From Oscillospiraceae bacterium (GTDB taxonomy: Bacteria > Bacillota > Clostridia > Saccharofermentanales > Fastidiosipilaceae): 64,000 bases of DNA. The notes below the pieces were generated by a model that did no database searches, had not been told where the DNA came from, and saw only the letters and a program-made list of their open reading frames with translations. The stretch is taken from contig JASBZA010000008.1 in the NCBI GenBank assembly GCA_029983685.1, positions 9,015 through 73,014 of the forward strand, in the 5' to 3' direction. Positions 14,583-23,668 of the stretch are shown here, one piece after another; the stretch's first letter is position 1; each line of letters begins with the position of its first letter. The translations under genes and the position numbers were made by a program.

Positions 14583-16916
14583 ATGAATACGGATTTTGAA
14601 GACAGGATTTTGGACTTAGGCAGGACTTTAGACCGGGACAAAGGAGACATCCTGACCGGTGAAGAAATCGACCAAGCCTGGTCCAGGCAGATGGGAAAGA
14701 ACCTTTCGCCCCAGGAAATCTGGTATGACTTTCCCATCCGGCCGGGTTTTTATCTTCAGAACGGAGCTGTAGCCTTGCCCGGCGGAGTGAGCTTTACGGT
14801 TCACTCCGAAGGGGCTACGGCTATTGATTTGGTGCTTTTTAAGAAAAATCAGGAAAACCCATTTGCTATTATCCCTTTTCCGGACAAGTACCGGGTAGGG
14901 GATGTCTACTCCATGATTGTCTTCGGGCTGGACATTTTGGACTTGGAATATTGTTTCCGTCTGGATGGAGACTATAATCCCGGGCGGGGACTTTACTTTG
15001 ACAGGACCAAGGGTGTAGTGGACCCATATTGCCGCAAGATTATTATGCGGGAAAAACGAGAAGAAGCCTACCCTTACCGAGGCCAGGTGACGGTCGATAC
15101 CTACGACTGGGGCACGACCGTGGCGCCCAGGTTAGAACAAGATGAGATGATCATCTATGAGCTCCATGTCAAGGGTTTTACCGCCCATCCGTCTTCCGGT
15201 GTAAAAGCGCCGGGGACCTTTAGAGGCCTCATCGAGAAAATTCCTTATCTTAAAGAGTTGGGCGTTAATGTAGTAGAGCTCATGCCCATTTTTTCTTTTG
15301 ACCCTACGGTGGATACTAGGGTACACGACGGCAATACGTTACAGGACTACTGGGGCTATAACCCGGCCGGCTTTTTCTCTTATCACCTGCCTTATTGTGC
15401 GGAAGATATCCGCCACGAAGAAGGCCAAGAACTAAAAGACTTAGTCAAAGCCCTACATGACAACGGTATGGAGATTATTTTGGACGTGGTCTTTAACCAT
15501 ACCGGTGAAGGTAGCGAAAAGGGGCCTTATATTAATTTTAGAGGCTTTGATAACAACATTTATTATATGCTGACACCCGGCGGCAAGTTTTTTAACTTCT
15601 CGGGCTGCGGCAATACCTTGAATGCCAACCATCCTATCGTACGGCAGTTGATTTTAGAGTGCCTCAGATATTGGGTATCGTCTTACCATATCGACGGTTT
15701 TCGCTTTGACTTGGCGTCTATTTTAGGTCGCTATGAAGACGGTTCGCCCATGAGTGATCCGCCACTCTTGCAGTCTTTGGCCTATGACCCGATTCTGAAA
15801 AAAGTCGAGCTTATTGCCGAAGCCTGGGACGCCGGCGGCCTTTACCAGGTGGGATCTTTCCCGTCCTGGTCCAGGTGGGGCGAGTGGAACGGTCGTTATC
15901 GGGATGATTTGCGTTGCTTCTTAAAAGGTGACGCCGGCATGGCGCCATGGGCGGCCAAACGCATAACAGGATCCCGAGACCTCTATCCGCCCGAGAAGAG
16001 AGGTAAACACGCCTCGGTCAACTTCATTACCTGCCATGACGGTTTTACTTTAAGAGATCTTTATTCTTATAACGAAAAGCATAATTTGGCCAATGGTTGG
16101 AATAATACCGACGGAGAGAACTTTAATAACAGTTGGAACTGTGGTGTGGAAGGGGAGACCGATGATCCGGAGATTAAGGCTCTTAGGACCAGGATGGCCC
16201 TTAATGCCTGCGTAGTCCTCTTATCTTCGGTCGGTATTCCCATGCTATTGTCGGGTGATGAATTCGGCAATACGCAAAACGGTAACAATAACCCTTATTG
16301 CCAGGATAATGAAGTTTCCTGGTTAGATTGGTCATTGTTAGACGATAATCAGGACTTCTTTCATTTCTGGCAGAAGATGATTCGTTTCAGAAAGCACCAT
16401 CCTATCTTGCGCGGTTCGGGCCAAAAACCGGCCTTAGAAATTCCGGAAGTCAGCTACCATAGTGCCCGGGCTTGGGATTTTGATGAGGAAAAACAAGAGG
16501 GATACTATGTCGGGGTCATGTTCGCGGGCCGGGATGAAAGCGGCCTGGAAGATGAGGTCATTTATTTGGCCGTCAATGCCGGCTGGGAAGGTATCCACGT
16601 AGACCTCCCCCTCATGCCGCACAAAGAGGACTGGCGTCTGGTGGTGAACACATCACAAGACTTCCCTTATAATTTCCATGAAGATATGGACGATGCACCG
16701 ATTGTAGAAAGAGACCTATACGTACCCGAACGGTCGGTCTTTTTATTGGTATCGAAGCCCCTGCCGTCTTGGGAAGAGGCCGAGGCTATGAAGGAGAAAG
16801 ATCGTTTGGAATGGGCTAAACGCCAGGCAGGGGACCTTTACCCTTACCACTTCCATTTGAAGGGTGAAATCAGCAGCGGGTCCTATTCGGTGTGGAAAAG
16901 AGATTTAGAGGAGTAA
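14583..16916 (+). CDS. glgX: Glycogen debranching enzyme / isoamylase-type (GlgX-like)
   Basis: 777 residues. An N-terminal CBM48-like beta domain (about 40-170) precedes a GH13 barrel. The conserved regions are all present: DVVFNH (Asp301, His306), GFRFDLA (nucleophile Asp376), IAEAWDAGG (acid/base Glu413) and TCHDGF (Asp486). NPYCQDNEVSWLDW after the catalytic core is typical of GlgX/TreX isoamylases. It should cut alpha-1,6 branches in glycogen or limit dextrins in the cytoplasm; no signal peptide is seen. The extra N-terminal roughly 45 residues are charged and not part of the usual start. No other glg genes are nearby. The 3' end almost touches the HD hydrolase gene (2-base gap), so the two are probably translated from one transcript. 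Confidence 0.85.
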   Translation: MNTDFEDRILDLGRTLDRDKGDILTGEEIDQAWSRQMGKNLSPQEIWYDFPIRPGFYLQNGAVALPGGVSFTVHSEGATAIDLVLFKKNQENPFAIIPFPDKYRVGDVYSMIVFGLDILDLEYCFRLDGDYNPGRGLYFDRTKGVVDPYCRKIIMREKREEAYPYRGQVTVDTYDWGTTVAPRLEQDEMIIYELHVKGFTAHPSSGVKAPGTFRGLIEKIPYLKELGVNVVELMPIFSFDPTVDTRVHDGNTLQDYWGYNPAGFFSYHLPYCAEDIRHEEGQELKDLVKALHDNGMEIILDVVFNHTGEGSEKGPYINFRGFDNNIYYMLTPGGKFFNFSGCGNTLNANHPIVRQLILECLRYWVSSYHIDGFRFDLASILGRYEDGSPMSDPPLLQSLAYDPILKKVELIAEAWDAGGLYQVGSFPSWSRWGEWNGRYRDDLRCFLKGDAGMAPWAAKRITGSRDLYPPEKRGKHASVNFITCHDGFTLRDLYSYNEKHNLANGWNNTDGENFNNSWNCGVEGETDDPEIKALRTRMALNACVVLLSSVGIPMLLSGDEFGNTQNGNNNPYCQDNEVSWLDWSLLDDNQDFFHFWQKMIRFRKHHPILRGSGQKPALEIPEVSYHSARAWDFDEEKQEGYYVGVMFAGRDESGLEDEVIYLAVNAGWEGIHVDLPLMPHKEDWRLVVNTSQDFPYNFHEDMDDAPIVERDLYVPERSVFLLVSKPLPSWEEAEAMKEKDRLEWAKRQAGDLYPYHFHLKGEISSGSYSVWKRDLEE

Positions 16917-16918
16917 GC

Positions 16919-17542
16919 ATGGACAATAAGACATATTTAGAGGGGGCCTTAGATGTCCTCCATCAAGAGGACCGAGACCGTATCCGCTTTATTATCGAAA
17001 TGGACAAGATGAAGACCATCTACCGGCAGACACTTTTGCTGGACCAATCCAGGACCGAGACCGATGCCGAACATTCCTGGCATTTGGCCATGTTGGCCCT
17101 GGTCTTGGAGCCGCATTTTCCTGAGGGTATCGACAAGGACAAGGTCATCCGTATGTGCCTGGTCCACGATATCGTGGAAATCGATGCCGGTGATACCTTT
17201 GCTTATGACAAAGAAGGTTATAAAAGCAAGGCTATCCGTGAAGAAAAAGCAGCCGACCGTATTTATAAGCTTCTTCCCGGAGAGGAAGGCCAAAGGCTAA
17301 GAGCCTATTGGGAAGAATTTGAGGAGGGTCAAACGTCCGAAGCCAAGGTTGCCAACAGCCTGGATCGACTCCAGCCGCTTTTGGCCCATGCCTATACCGG
17401 TGGGGTCAACTGGAAATCGCATAAGGTTGTGGCCGAAGATGTCTTGGTCCGGATGGAGCCCATCCGGCAGAATTTGCCGGATCTTTGGCCCATGGTTGAA
17501 GAGCTGGTCAAACGGGGAAAAGAAAGAGACCTTCTCTTATAG
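16919..17542 (+). CDS. HD-domain phosphohydrolase (YfbR/HDDC2-like 5'-nucleotidase)
   Basis: 207 residues from the ATG at 16919, which has GAGG just upstream; the frame extends back to 16892 inside glgX. The metal-binding pattern is TDAEHSWHLA (His52), CLVHDIVEIDAGD (His83-Asp84) and a later Asp in ANSLDRLQP. This arrangement matches the HD_3 group that includes YfbR deoxynucleoside 5'-monophosphatase and HDDC2. It should dephosphorylate a nucleotide. The stop codon overlaps the stop codon of the convergent glutamine synthetase gene (17537-17542). Confidence 0.8.
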   Translation: MDNKTYLEGALDVLHQEDRDRIRFIIEMDKMKTIYRQTLLLDQSRTETDAEHSWHLAMLALVLEPHFPEGIDKDKVIRMCLVHDIVEIDAGDTFAYDKEGYKSKAIREEKAADRIYKLLPGEEGQRLRAYWEEFEEGQTSEAKVANSLDRLQPLLAHAYTGGVNWKSHKVVAEDVLVRMEPIRQNLPDLWPMVEELVKRGKERDLLL

Positions 17543-19417
17543 ATTGATAATATTATGCCTATAGCCTACATAGGCGTGTTTTAGCGAGGAGACCCGTTGC
17601 TGGAGGTCGTATTGGAGGCGGCTGACCAGGACGGGGTCCTTATCTAAACATGCCTCGGACAATTCGGTCATCAGACTCTTTCTGGAAGGCGTATCCTTCA
17701 TCAGGAGGAGTCTTTCTTTTTGGATTTGGTTCCATATGGCCTCATCTAGGCCGGCCTCAAGCTCGTCTTGGTGCAAGGGACAAAGTGACCTCAAAATCTG
17801 ACTTTCTTCCGGTATGAGCCGACCCCTGACTTCGAGCAGCCAGTAATCCAGCATGTAGGCTAGATAGGACTCAATGATACGGTCGGTAAAAACCTCTGCC
17901 CGGGTAAGGAGCGCAGCGTCTTCTTCTCGGAAAAGCAGATAAATATCGTAAACCGTCTGGGGACAGGGGCCGAAGCGCTCGTTTCGCTCGGCTTCGGTAT
18001 AGAGGCTGTAAATATCGTCCTCATCCCGGTATTGGCGGTCCTTTCTAAGATAGGTCCCGGGATCACCGGCTTTTTTATTGAGCTCTTCCAAGAGGTCCGA
18101 AGGCTCCTTGTCAATAGCGTAGGCCATACCGTCTGTCATGGCCAAGAGCGTAGCCGCCGCCAGGAGATAGGAATTGGAGCCGGGATTAGGACTTCTTAAT
18201 TCAAAGCGATAGGACTGGGGGGCATGGAGGTCTCTTATAACACACAAAAGAACCGACCGGTTACGGGTGGGGTTGGTCACGGTTTTACCCATGGAAAAGA
18301 CGGTGGAGACCGGGGCTTCAAAGCCGGGTTTCAAGCGGTTCAAGGCATCCAGATTAGAAGAAATAAAGGGGGTAATCAGGTTATAGTGTTTCATCAGACC
18401 CATGAGAGCGCCGTAGCCCAAGGGGCTGAGATAGTCCTTTTCCGGATGGGCCGGGGCAAAAAGGTTATGTTTTTTGCCTTTTTTGTCAATCAGGGTAAAG
18501 CTGAAGTGGTGGTGCTCGCCGGAACCGGCCACACCCTCGATGGGTTTGGCCTTGAAGGTGACGTCCAGACCGTGCCGGTTGAAGACGTCCAAGACCATGT
18601 TTTTTATAATAAATTCATTGTCCAAAGCCTGCAGGGCATCATTATATGACCAGTCGATTTCAATTTGCTCCATGTGGCTGTAGGCATTTTCCCCTTCCAG
18701 CCTGGATCCGACACCGCCCACTTCCTTGTGGGCCATTTCGGGGCGGAGGTCGTAGGTTTCCATGAGCATGAGGCACTCTTCCATGGCCTTACGAAGCTCA
18801 CCGGACGGGCGCTTCCAATATTGTTCTTTGAGTTCTTGGGAGATAAAGAGGGTTTCCTCGTCCTTGGTCACATGCAAGGACTCTACCCAAAATTCCAACT
18901 CGGTCGCCAGATTGACGTGGATTTCTGCCAGTGACTCAATCCCCATAGACCGAAAGGTCTCCGGATGGGCTTGGAAGAAGGCTTTAATCTGCCTTTCTAC
19001 TTCTTGGCCGGCTCTTTTTAAAACGCCGCGAGATCCCACTTCCTTGCCGTCATGGTAAATAAAACTGGGGATAACCAAGGTGCCGATCCATTCATCTTCC
19101 AGGGTGGGATTATGCATCCGATGACATTTGGAATAGTCTATATACCAGCGCACCTGACAATCTGGGATAAGATCCACACGGGCGTCGTAGGGCATAGCAA
19201 TCTTAGGGAGGACTACGGAGGATCCGTCGGTCTGAATGCCCTTCTCTAAAAAGCCTTCCATATCGTCCAAAAACTCCCGGACCGGAATCTTCTCGTCGGT
19301 ATGGTTATTGCCCATGTCCACGCCGGCCAAAGACACAAAGCGGATGTGGGGTTCTTCCAGAATCGAGGCCCTGATCTGGTCGGGGCTTAAGTCCTTAACA
19401 TCTAAATAAAATTTCAT
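17537..19417 (-). CDS. glnA: Glutamine synthetase, extended clostridial form
   Basis: 626 residues. GS signatures: TELEFWVE (about 172-179), EVGGVGSRLEGEN, GSGEHHHFSF (298-307), LNRLKPGFEAPV, RNRSVLLCVI and RFELRSPNPGSNSYL. Compared with type I enzymes (about 440-470 residues) it has a C-terminal extension of roughly 170 residues and short insertions, and it lacks the GSIII-type N-terminal signatures, matching the roughly 630-residue GS group seen in Clostridia. The adenylylation Tyr motif is not evident. It makes glutamine from glutamate, ammonia and ATP. The gene stands alone on the minus strand; no GlnR or PII gene is adjacent. It is relevant to the purF anomaly because glutamine is the normal PurF donor. 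Confidence 0.85.
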   Translation of the reverse strand: MKFYLDVKDLSPDQIRASILEEPHIRFVSLAGVDMGNNHTDEKIPVREFLDDMEGFLEKGIQTDGSSVVLPKIAMPYDARVDLIPDCQVRWYIDYSKCHRMHNPTLEDEWIGTLVIPSFIYHDGKEVGSRGVLKRAGQEVERQIKAFFQAHPETFRSMGIESLAEIHVNLATELEFWVESLHVTKDEETLFISQELKEQYWKRPSGELRKAMEECLMLMETYDLRPEMAHKEVGGVGSRLEGENAYSHMEQIEIDWSYNDALQALDNEFIIKNMVLDVFNRHGLDVTFKAKPIEGVAGSGEHHHFSFTLIDKKGKKHNLFAPAHPEKDYLSPLGYGALMGLMKHYNLITPFISSNLDALNRLKPGFEAPVSTVFSMGKTVTNPTRNRSVLLCVIRDLHAPQSYRFELRSPNPGSNSYLLAAATLLAMTDGMAYAIDKEPSDLLEELNKKAGDPGTYLRKDRQYRDEDDIYSLYTEAERNERFGPCPQTVYDIYLLFREEDAALLTRAEVFTDRIIESYLAYMLDYWLLEVRGRLIPEESQILRSLCPLHQDELEAGLDEAIWNQIQKERLLLMKDTPSRKSLMTELSEACLDKDPVLVSRLQYDLQQRVSSLKHAYVGYRHNIINL

Positions 19418-19560
19418 AGGAAAAGCGCCAAAATCCTTTTCTTAAAAGTAGCTTTATTTTACTGTAAGATCCGCCTTAAGGCATGCTTATCTTTTATCGG
19501 CTTAAACCCGCCCCCTTCTTTGGGTTACAATAAGGAGGATTTTTTTAGGAGGACTCAAAC

Positions 19561-20643
19561 ATGCCCGTTGCTAGCGATATCTTAAGTTTTTTTACGACTG
19601 CCCCGGTGCGTTTCTTTTTGAAATTGGGCCTGGCCTTGCTGTTGGCCCTGGCGCTCTATTTTCTAAAGACGCCCTTTGCCCGTAATTTTATCAAATTGGT
19701 AAACCGGACCTATAAGAAAAATCGGCCCGACCGGAAAGACCTCTTAAACCCGACGGTTATTAAGCCCTTAGCCTGGTTCATCTTCTTTTTAACCTATCGG
19801 ATTGCCTTGTCCTTTGTGCCTTTTAATTGGAATCCGCCGCTTTACGCTGTAGTCCAAAAGCTCTTTAATTCGGCTCTTATCTTGACCAGCCTGCATATTC
19901 TTTATGTTTTCTTGCAGGACTTTTTCATGGCCAAAGTCATGGTCGAAGATGCCAAGTTTGATTCACATAAGACTGCCTGGTCTTATATCAAAAACCTCTT
20001 ATCCACACTCATTATCTTGGTCGCCATCCTTCTGATTATGAACGAATGGATTGATAATCTAAACGGACTATTGGCAGGCCTGGGCGTTACCGGCTTAATT
20101 GTGGCCTTGGCGGCTCAGGATACGGCCTCTAACCTGGTGGCAGGTATCGCTATCATGCTGGACAAGCCTTTTGAAATCGGGGACTGGATTGTGACCGAGA
20201 CCAGTAACGGTGAATTATCCGGAACGGTCGTCTCTATAGGTCTAAGATCCTGTCGGGTAAGAACCGTGGATGACTCTTTCGTCACCGTGCCCAACAATAT
20301 TCTCGGAGCGGCCATGATTATTAACGGTACCAAGAGAAGTTCTCGTATGGTGAATTTAATGCTGCCCTTGGCCACGGAAGATACAACAGAGGAAAATTTA
20401 AAAGATTTCCGCGACCGTCTTATTCAATTACTGGAAGAAGACCCCGAGGTTGCTTCGGACGGTATCATGGTGCATTTCGTAGACTATGCTCGCAATGCTG
20501 TGATTTGGCAGGTGCGTTTCAAGACGACCGAAGATTATGGTCGCCACATGGATATCCGCCACAAGGTTAATCTGAAAATTTACGGTCTAATGGAAGAGAT
20601 GAAGCTGAATTTGGCAAGCGGAGCCGTCAAGGTCAACGCCTAG
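19561..20643 (+). CDS. Small-conductance mechanosensitive channel (MscS family)
   Basis: 360 residues. Hydrophobic segments at about 16-36, 68-88, 100-125 and 145-162 precede the pore helix GLLAGLGVTGLIVALAAQDTASNLVAGIAIMLDKPF (169-204), the MscS TM3/beta-domain signature, followed by GDWI and the cytoplasmic beta domain (VVSIGLRSCRVRT, FVTVPNN) and a C-terminal alpha/beta part ending near 350. It opens under membrane tension to release solutes during hypo-osmotic shock. AGGAGG ribosome site; a TACAAT at about 19530 may be a -10. The hydrolase gene follows after 10 bases, so they are probably one operon. c-di-AMP signalling elsewhere in the window also concerns turgor, but no direct link is seen. 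Confidence 0.9.
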   Translation: MPVASDILSFFTTAPVRFFLKLGLALLLALALYFLKTPFARNFIKLVNRTYKKNRPDRKDLLNPTVIKPLAWFIFFLTYRIALSFVPFNWNPPLYAVVQKLFNSALILTSLHILYVFLQDFFMAKVMVEDAKFDSHKTAWSYIKNLLSTLIILVAILLIMNEWIDNLNGLLAGLGVTGLIVALAAQDTASNLVAGIAIMLDKPFEIGDWIVTETSNGELSGTVVSIGLRSCRVRTVDDSFVTVPNNILGAAMIINGTKRSSRMVNLMLPLATEDTTEENLKDFRDRLIQLLEEDPEVASDGIMVHFVDYARNAVIWQVRFKTTEDYGRHMDIRHKVNLKIYGLMEEMKLNLASGAVKVNA

Positions 20644-20653
20644 GAGGAAGGCT

Positions 20654-21541
20654 ATGGCGGCAAGAAGCGAGTCTTTTTCCTTTCCTTCTTTATCGGGAAA
20701 GGCCGATGTTACGGCCAGGGCCTGGCTTCCTGAAGGGCCGCCCAAGGCTATGGTCCAACTTTTGCACGGCTTAAACCAATCCATGGAAGATTATGAAAGC
20801 CTGGGCCGCTTTTTGGCCGACCGAGGCTATCTGACCTATGGTCAAGACATCTTGGGCCACGGTAAAACAGTAGGAGAGAAGGGCATTCCGGGCTTTTTTG
20901 CACCTGAGAAAGGTGACGACTATGTTTTGGCCGATATTCTGACCTTACAAAAAGATATGATGAAAGCTTATCCGAATCTTCGAGCCTTTATGATTGGACA
21001 TTCTATGGGGTCTTTTTTTCTCAGACGCATTCTTATCGAATATCCTGAACTTTGTCAGGGTGCGGTTTTAATGGGAAACGGCCATATGTCCCGTTCCGAA
21101 TACCGCTTTGCCCGAGGCTTAGGTAAGTTCTTGGCATTTACCCATAAAGAGGCTTACAGGCCGGGCATCATAGGCCGCTTCGGAATCCGTGTTTTAAACC
21201 ACACCTTATGGATTCCTCAAGATGCGCCCGACCATCCCACCATTGAACTTTATCTGGACCTGGTCCATACACTGGGACTTTTAAGAAAAGAAGAAAACGT
21301 TCTTAAGATGAACCCGGACTGCCCCATCTTGATTCTCTACGGAGGCTTAGATCCACTGGGTAAGTTCGGCAAGGTAGGCCCTTATTTGGCCAGCTTGTTT
21401 CAACAGGGAGGCAGCCAATATGTTTCGCTTAAAGCCTATCCCAAGGCGCGACACGAACTTTTGACCGACCCGGAAGCACCGGGCGTTATGGACGATATCT
21501 TGCTCTGGCTGGACGCCCTTTGTAAAATGGAAGACCTGTAA
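20654..21541 (+). CDS. Alpha/beta hydrolase, monoacylglycerol lipase-like
   Basis: 295 residues. The elements are LLHGLNQSMEDYESL (oxyanion HG), DILGHGKT, the nucleophile elbow GHSMGS with Ser117, an acid in GGLDPLGKFG near 235 and the histidine in KARHELLTD near 270. Spacing and the D-x-x-GHG motif match the serine aminopeptidase S33/monoacylglycerol lipase group. It probably hydrolyses lysophospholipids or monoglycerides. No signal peptide. GGAGGAAG ribosome site; co-directional with mscS upstream and the M42 peptidase 42 bases downstream. Confidence 0.85.
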   Translation: MAARSESFSFPSLSGKADVTARAWLPEGPPKAMVQLLHGLNQSMEDYESLGRFLADRGYLTYGQDILGHGKTVGEKGIPGFFAPEKGDDYVLADILTLQKDMMKAYPNLRAFMIGHSMGSFFLRRILIEYPELCQGAVLMGNGHMSRSEYRFARGLGKFLAFTHKEAYRPGIIGRFGIRVLNHTLWIPQDAPDHPTIELYLDLVHTLGLLRKEENVLKMNPDCPILILYGGLDPLGKFGKVGPYLASLFQQGGSQYVSLKAYPKARHELLTDPEAPGVMDDILLWLDALCKMEDL

Positions 21542-21583
21542 GGTGAAAACTTTCAGATTATAGAAAAATAGAAAGAGAGACCT

Positions 21584-22693
21584 ATGACACAAGAATACGA
21601 TGACAAGGCCAAAACCATAGCGCTTTTGGAAAAACTTTCCAATGCCCACGGCCCCTCGGGTTTCGAGGAAGAAGTACATTACTTGGTAAAAGAGGAAGTA
21701 AAAGATTTAGGAGAAGTCCGGGGCGACTCGGTTTTAAACCTCTATGTAAACCGTAAAGAAAATAAAGAAGGCAAGCCTACGGTCCTTCTGGATGCACACA
21801 TGGATGAAGTGGGTTTTATTGTCCAAAGCATCAACAGCAACGGATCTATTAATTTCCTGACCTTGGGCGGCTTCGTTCCTACATCGGTAGCGGCTCAGAA
21901 GGTTAAAGTTCGGAATAAAGACGGCCAATATTTATTGGGTGTCATTGCGTCCAAGCCCCCTCACTACATGAGCGCCGATGAACGTAAAAAGGCTCCGGAA
22001 ATTTCCGACATGCAGATCGATGTGGGTTCGACTTCTGCGGAAGAGACCAAAGACCTTTTCGGGATTCGTCTGGCTTGTCCGGTCGTGCCCGATGTGACCT
22101 TTGAAAGAATCAGCAAAAAAGAAGACTACTTTATCGGCAAGGCTTTTGATTGCCGCATCGGTGTAGCCGCCGAAGTCTTGACCTTGCAGGCTTTGGCGGG
22201 CAAAGACTTAGACGTGAATGTTGAGGCCGTATTTAGTACGCAGGAAGAATTGGGAACCAGGGGCATTAAGGTTGCTTCGAAAAATCTTAAAGCCGACTTG
22301 GCCATCTGTTTCGAGGGTGCACCGGCCGACGATACGTTCGGAGATCCGTCCCAACAGCAAACCGTATTAGGCAAGGGGCCCATGCTGCGTCACTTCGACT
22401 CGACCATGTTGACCCATCCGGGCTTTCAGGCCTATGCGCTTAAAATAGCCGAAGAAAAAGGAATCCCCGTCCAAGAAGGTGTAAGAACCGGCGGCGGAAC
22501 CAACGGTTCTGTTTTACACCTGGCAGGACAGGGCATTCCGACCATTGTTATAGGTGTGCCGGTCCGCTACATTCATTCACACTACGGCATAGCCTGCTAT
22601 GAGGACTATATGCATGCCAGAGACCTGGCTTTGGCCATCGTGGAGAACATCACGGCCGAAGAGATAAGTGCTATGCACTACACCAACTCGTAG
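21584..22693 (+). CDS. M42-family metallo-aminopeptidase
   Basis: 369 residues. Metal ligands are DAHMDEVG (His72, Asp74), FDCRIG (Asp189), TQEELGTRG (catalytic Glu221, ligand Glu222), FEGAPADD (Glu244) and RYIHSHYG (His near 330). These define the TET-like M42 aminopeptidases (YsdC/FrvX/glutamyl aminopeptidase). Cytoplasmic peptide trimming is the family role. GAAAGAGAGAC ribosome site. The 3' end overlaps the convergent flavin reductase-like gene by 16 bases. Confidence 0.9.
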   Translation: MTQEYDDKAKTIALLEKLSNAHGPSGFEEEVHYLVKEEVKDLGEVRGDSVLNLYVNRKENKEGKPTVLLDAHMDEVGFIVQSINSNGSINFLTLGGFVPTSVAAQKVKVRNKDGQYLLGVIASKPPHYMSADERKKAPEISDMQIDVGSTSAEETKDLFGIRLACPVVPDVTFERISKKEDYFIGKAFDCRIGVAAEVLTLQALAGKDLDVNVEAVFSTQEELGTRGIKVASKNLKADLAICFEGAPADDTFGDPSQQQTVLGKGPMLRHFDSTMLTHPGFQAYALKIAEEKGIPVQEGVRTGGGTNGSVLHLAGQGIPTIVIGVPVRYIHSHYGIACYEDYMHARDLALAIVENITAEEISAMHYTNS

Positions 22694-23193
22694 GCCTGTT
22701 TAATCTCACCTATATAAATGTAGTGGTAGTCCTTATCGGGATAGTGTTCCTTACAGAGGTCATCATCCATGAAGTTTCCCTTCTCAATCTGACTTCTGTA
22801 AATGACTTCACAATTTAGAACATATCGGGCCTGGTCCAGGGAAGGCACCTTGTCTACCCGGTTGTAGCTAAGGCCGGTCTTTTCCGCCTTATCTTCGTCC
22901 CGGCCCGATACCGTTCCGGCATACTCCATAATTTCTTTCATCTCGGGTGTGTCGGGCATGATATTGATGCTGAATTTTTCTCTCTTCTCCACGAAACCCC
23001 TGGTATAACGTTGCGTCCTTAGCATGAGGGTAACGGTAGGCTTATCCCAATGTGTGCCGAAAGCGCCCCAAGAGCAGGTCATAAAATTATGGTGCTTCTT
23101 GCCGCCGGCACAAACGATGAACCAATTGTCGTTGATGGCCTTCCATGCGTTGAGAGGCAAGTCTTCTACGTTAATCGGACGATATTCTTTCAT
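22678..23193 (-). CDS. Flavin reductase-like FMN-binding protein
   Basis: 171 residues. The N-terminus has the split-barrel pattern: WFIVCAGGKKHHNFMTCSWGAFGTHWDKPTVTLML, then RYTRGFVEKREKFSINIM, typical of flavin reductase-like domain proteins that bind FMN without a dehydrogenase partner in the same chain. The later part (YNRVDKVPSLDQARYVLNCEVIYR) closes the barrel. It could pass electrons or serve in redox repair. AAAGGAGC ribosome site. A TATAAT lies upstream on the same strand. Convergent with the M42 gene. Confidence 0.75.
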   Translation of the reverse strand: MKEYRPINVEDLPLNAWKAINDNWFIVCAGGKKHHNFMTCSWGAFGTHWDKPTVTLMLRTQRYTRGFVEKREKFSINIMPDTPEMKEIMEYAGTVSGRDEDKAEKTGLSYNRVDKVPSLDQARYVLNCEVIYRSQIEKGNFMDDDLCKEHYPDKDYHYIYIGEIKQAYELV

Positions 23194-23265
23194 CTTAAGC
23201 TCCTTTACTTAAACATCCAAAACGAACACTGCTGCTACTGCTTCTAACGAAACTAAGACAATTCC

Positions 23266-23296
23266 ATTATATGGGATTGGACCAAAGAACGTGCAA
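23266..23296 (-). promoter_or_regulatory. Promoter for the flavin reductase-like gene
   Basis: TTGCAC (complement of 23291-23296) and TATAAT (complement of 23266-23271) with a 19-base spacer, long but possible. About 70 bases upstream of the start; divergent from the V-ATPase promoter. Confidence 0.4.
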
Positions 23297-23322
23297 GTGT
23301 TTCGTAAAATTTAACAATTTTT

Positions 23323-23331
23323 TGTTATAAT
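23323..23331 (+). promoter_or_regulatory. Extended -10 promoter of the V-ATPase operon
   Basis: TGTTATAAT, a consensus extended -10, in an AT-rich stretch 30 bases before the GTG of the first gene. No convincing -35 at 17 bases, as is common with extended -10 promoters. Confidence 0.6.
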
Positions 23332-23361
23332 AATTCGAGTTCAAAAACAAGGAGGGCCTTC

Positions 23362-23664
23362 GTGGATAGCAAATTGATTGACCTCATTAAGCAGCTGGAT
23401 GAGGAACAAGAGAAGATTATTGATCAGGCTAATAGTGAAGCTTCAGAGAAGATAAATAAGGCCAAACAGGAGGCCAAGAACCTGGTACGCCAAGCCCTGG
23501 ACGAGTCTTCCATGAGCCATATGAGGCCTGAGAACGTAGAGCCTTCCGATGGATCTGATAAGCTTGCCGAAACTACCGACCCTTCTGGTTTAGACTTATC
23601 CCCTGAACTTCAGAGAAGGCAAGATTTGGCCGTTCAGAAGGTCTTGGAAGATATCAGAGGTTAG
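23362..23664 (+). CDS. V-type ATPase subunit G/H-like peripheral stalk protein (NtpF-like)
   Basis: 100 residues. The first 50 are a charged coiled coil (EEQEKIIDQANSEASEKINKAKQEAKNLV), as in AhaH and Enterococcus NtpF, the partner of subunit E in the peripheral stalks. The middle is a Ser/Asp/Pro-rich linker and the last 15 residues are helical. GTG start with AAGGAGGG. It is the first gene of the operon, the place of ntpF in Enterococcus hirae, and the stop is 4 bases before the subunit I start. Position and coiled coil support the call; sequence is weakly conserved in this family. Confidence 0.7.
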   Translation: MDSKLIDLIKQLDEEQEKIIDQANSEASEKINKAKQEAKNLVRQALDESSMSHMRPENVEPSDGSDKLAETTDPSGLDLSPELQRRQDLAVQKVLEDIRG

Positions 23665-23668
23665 CTTC

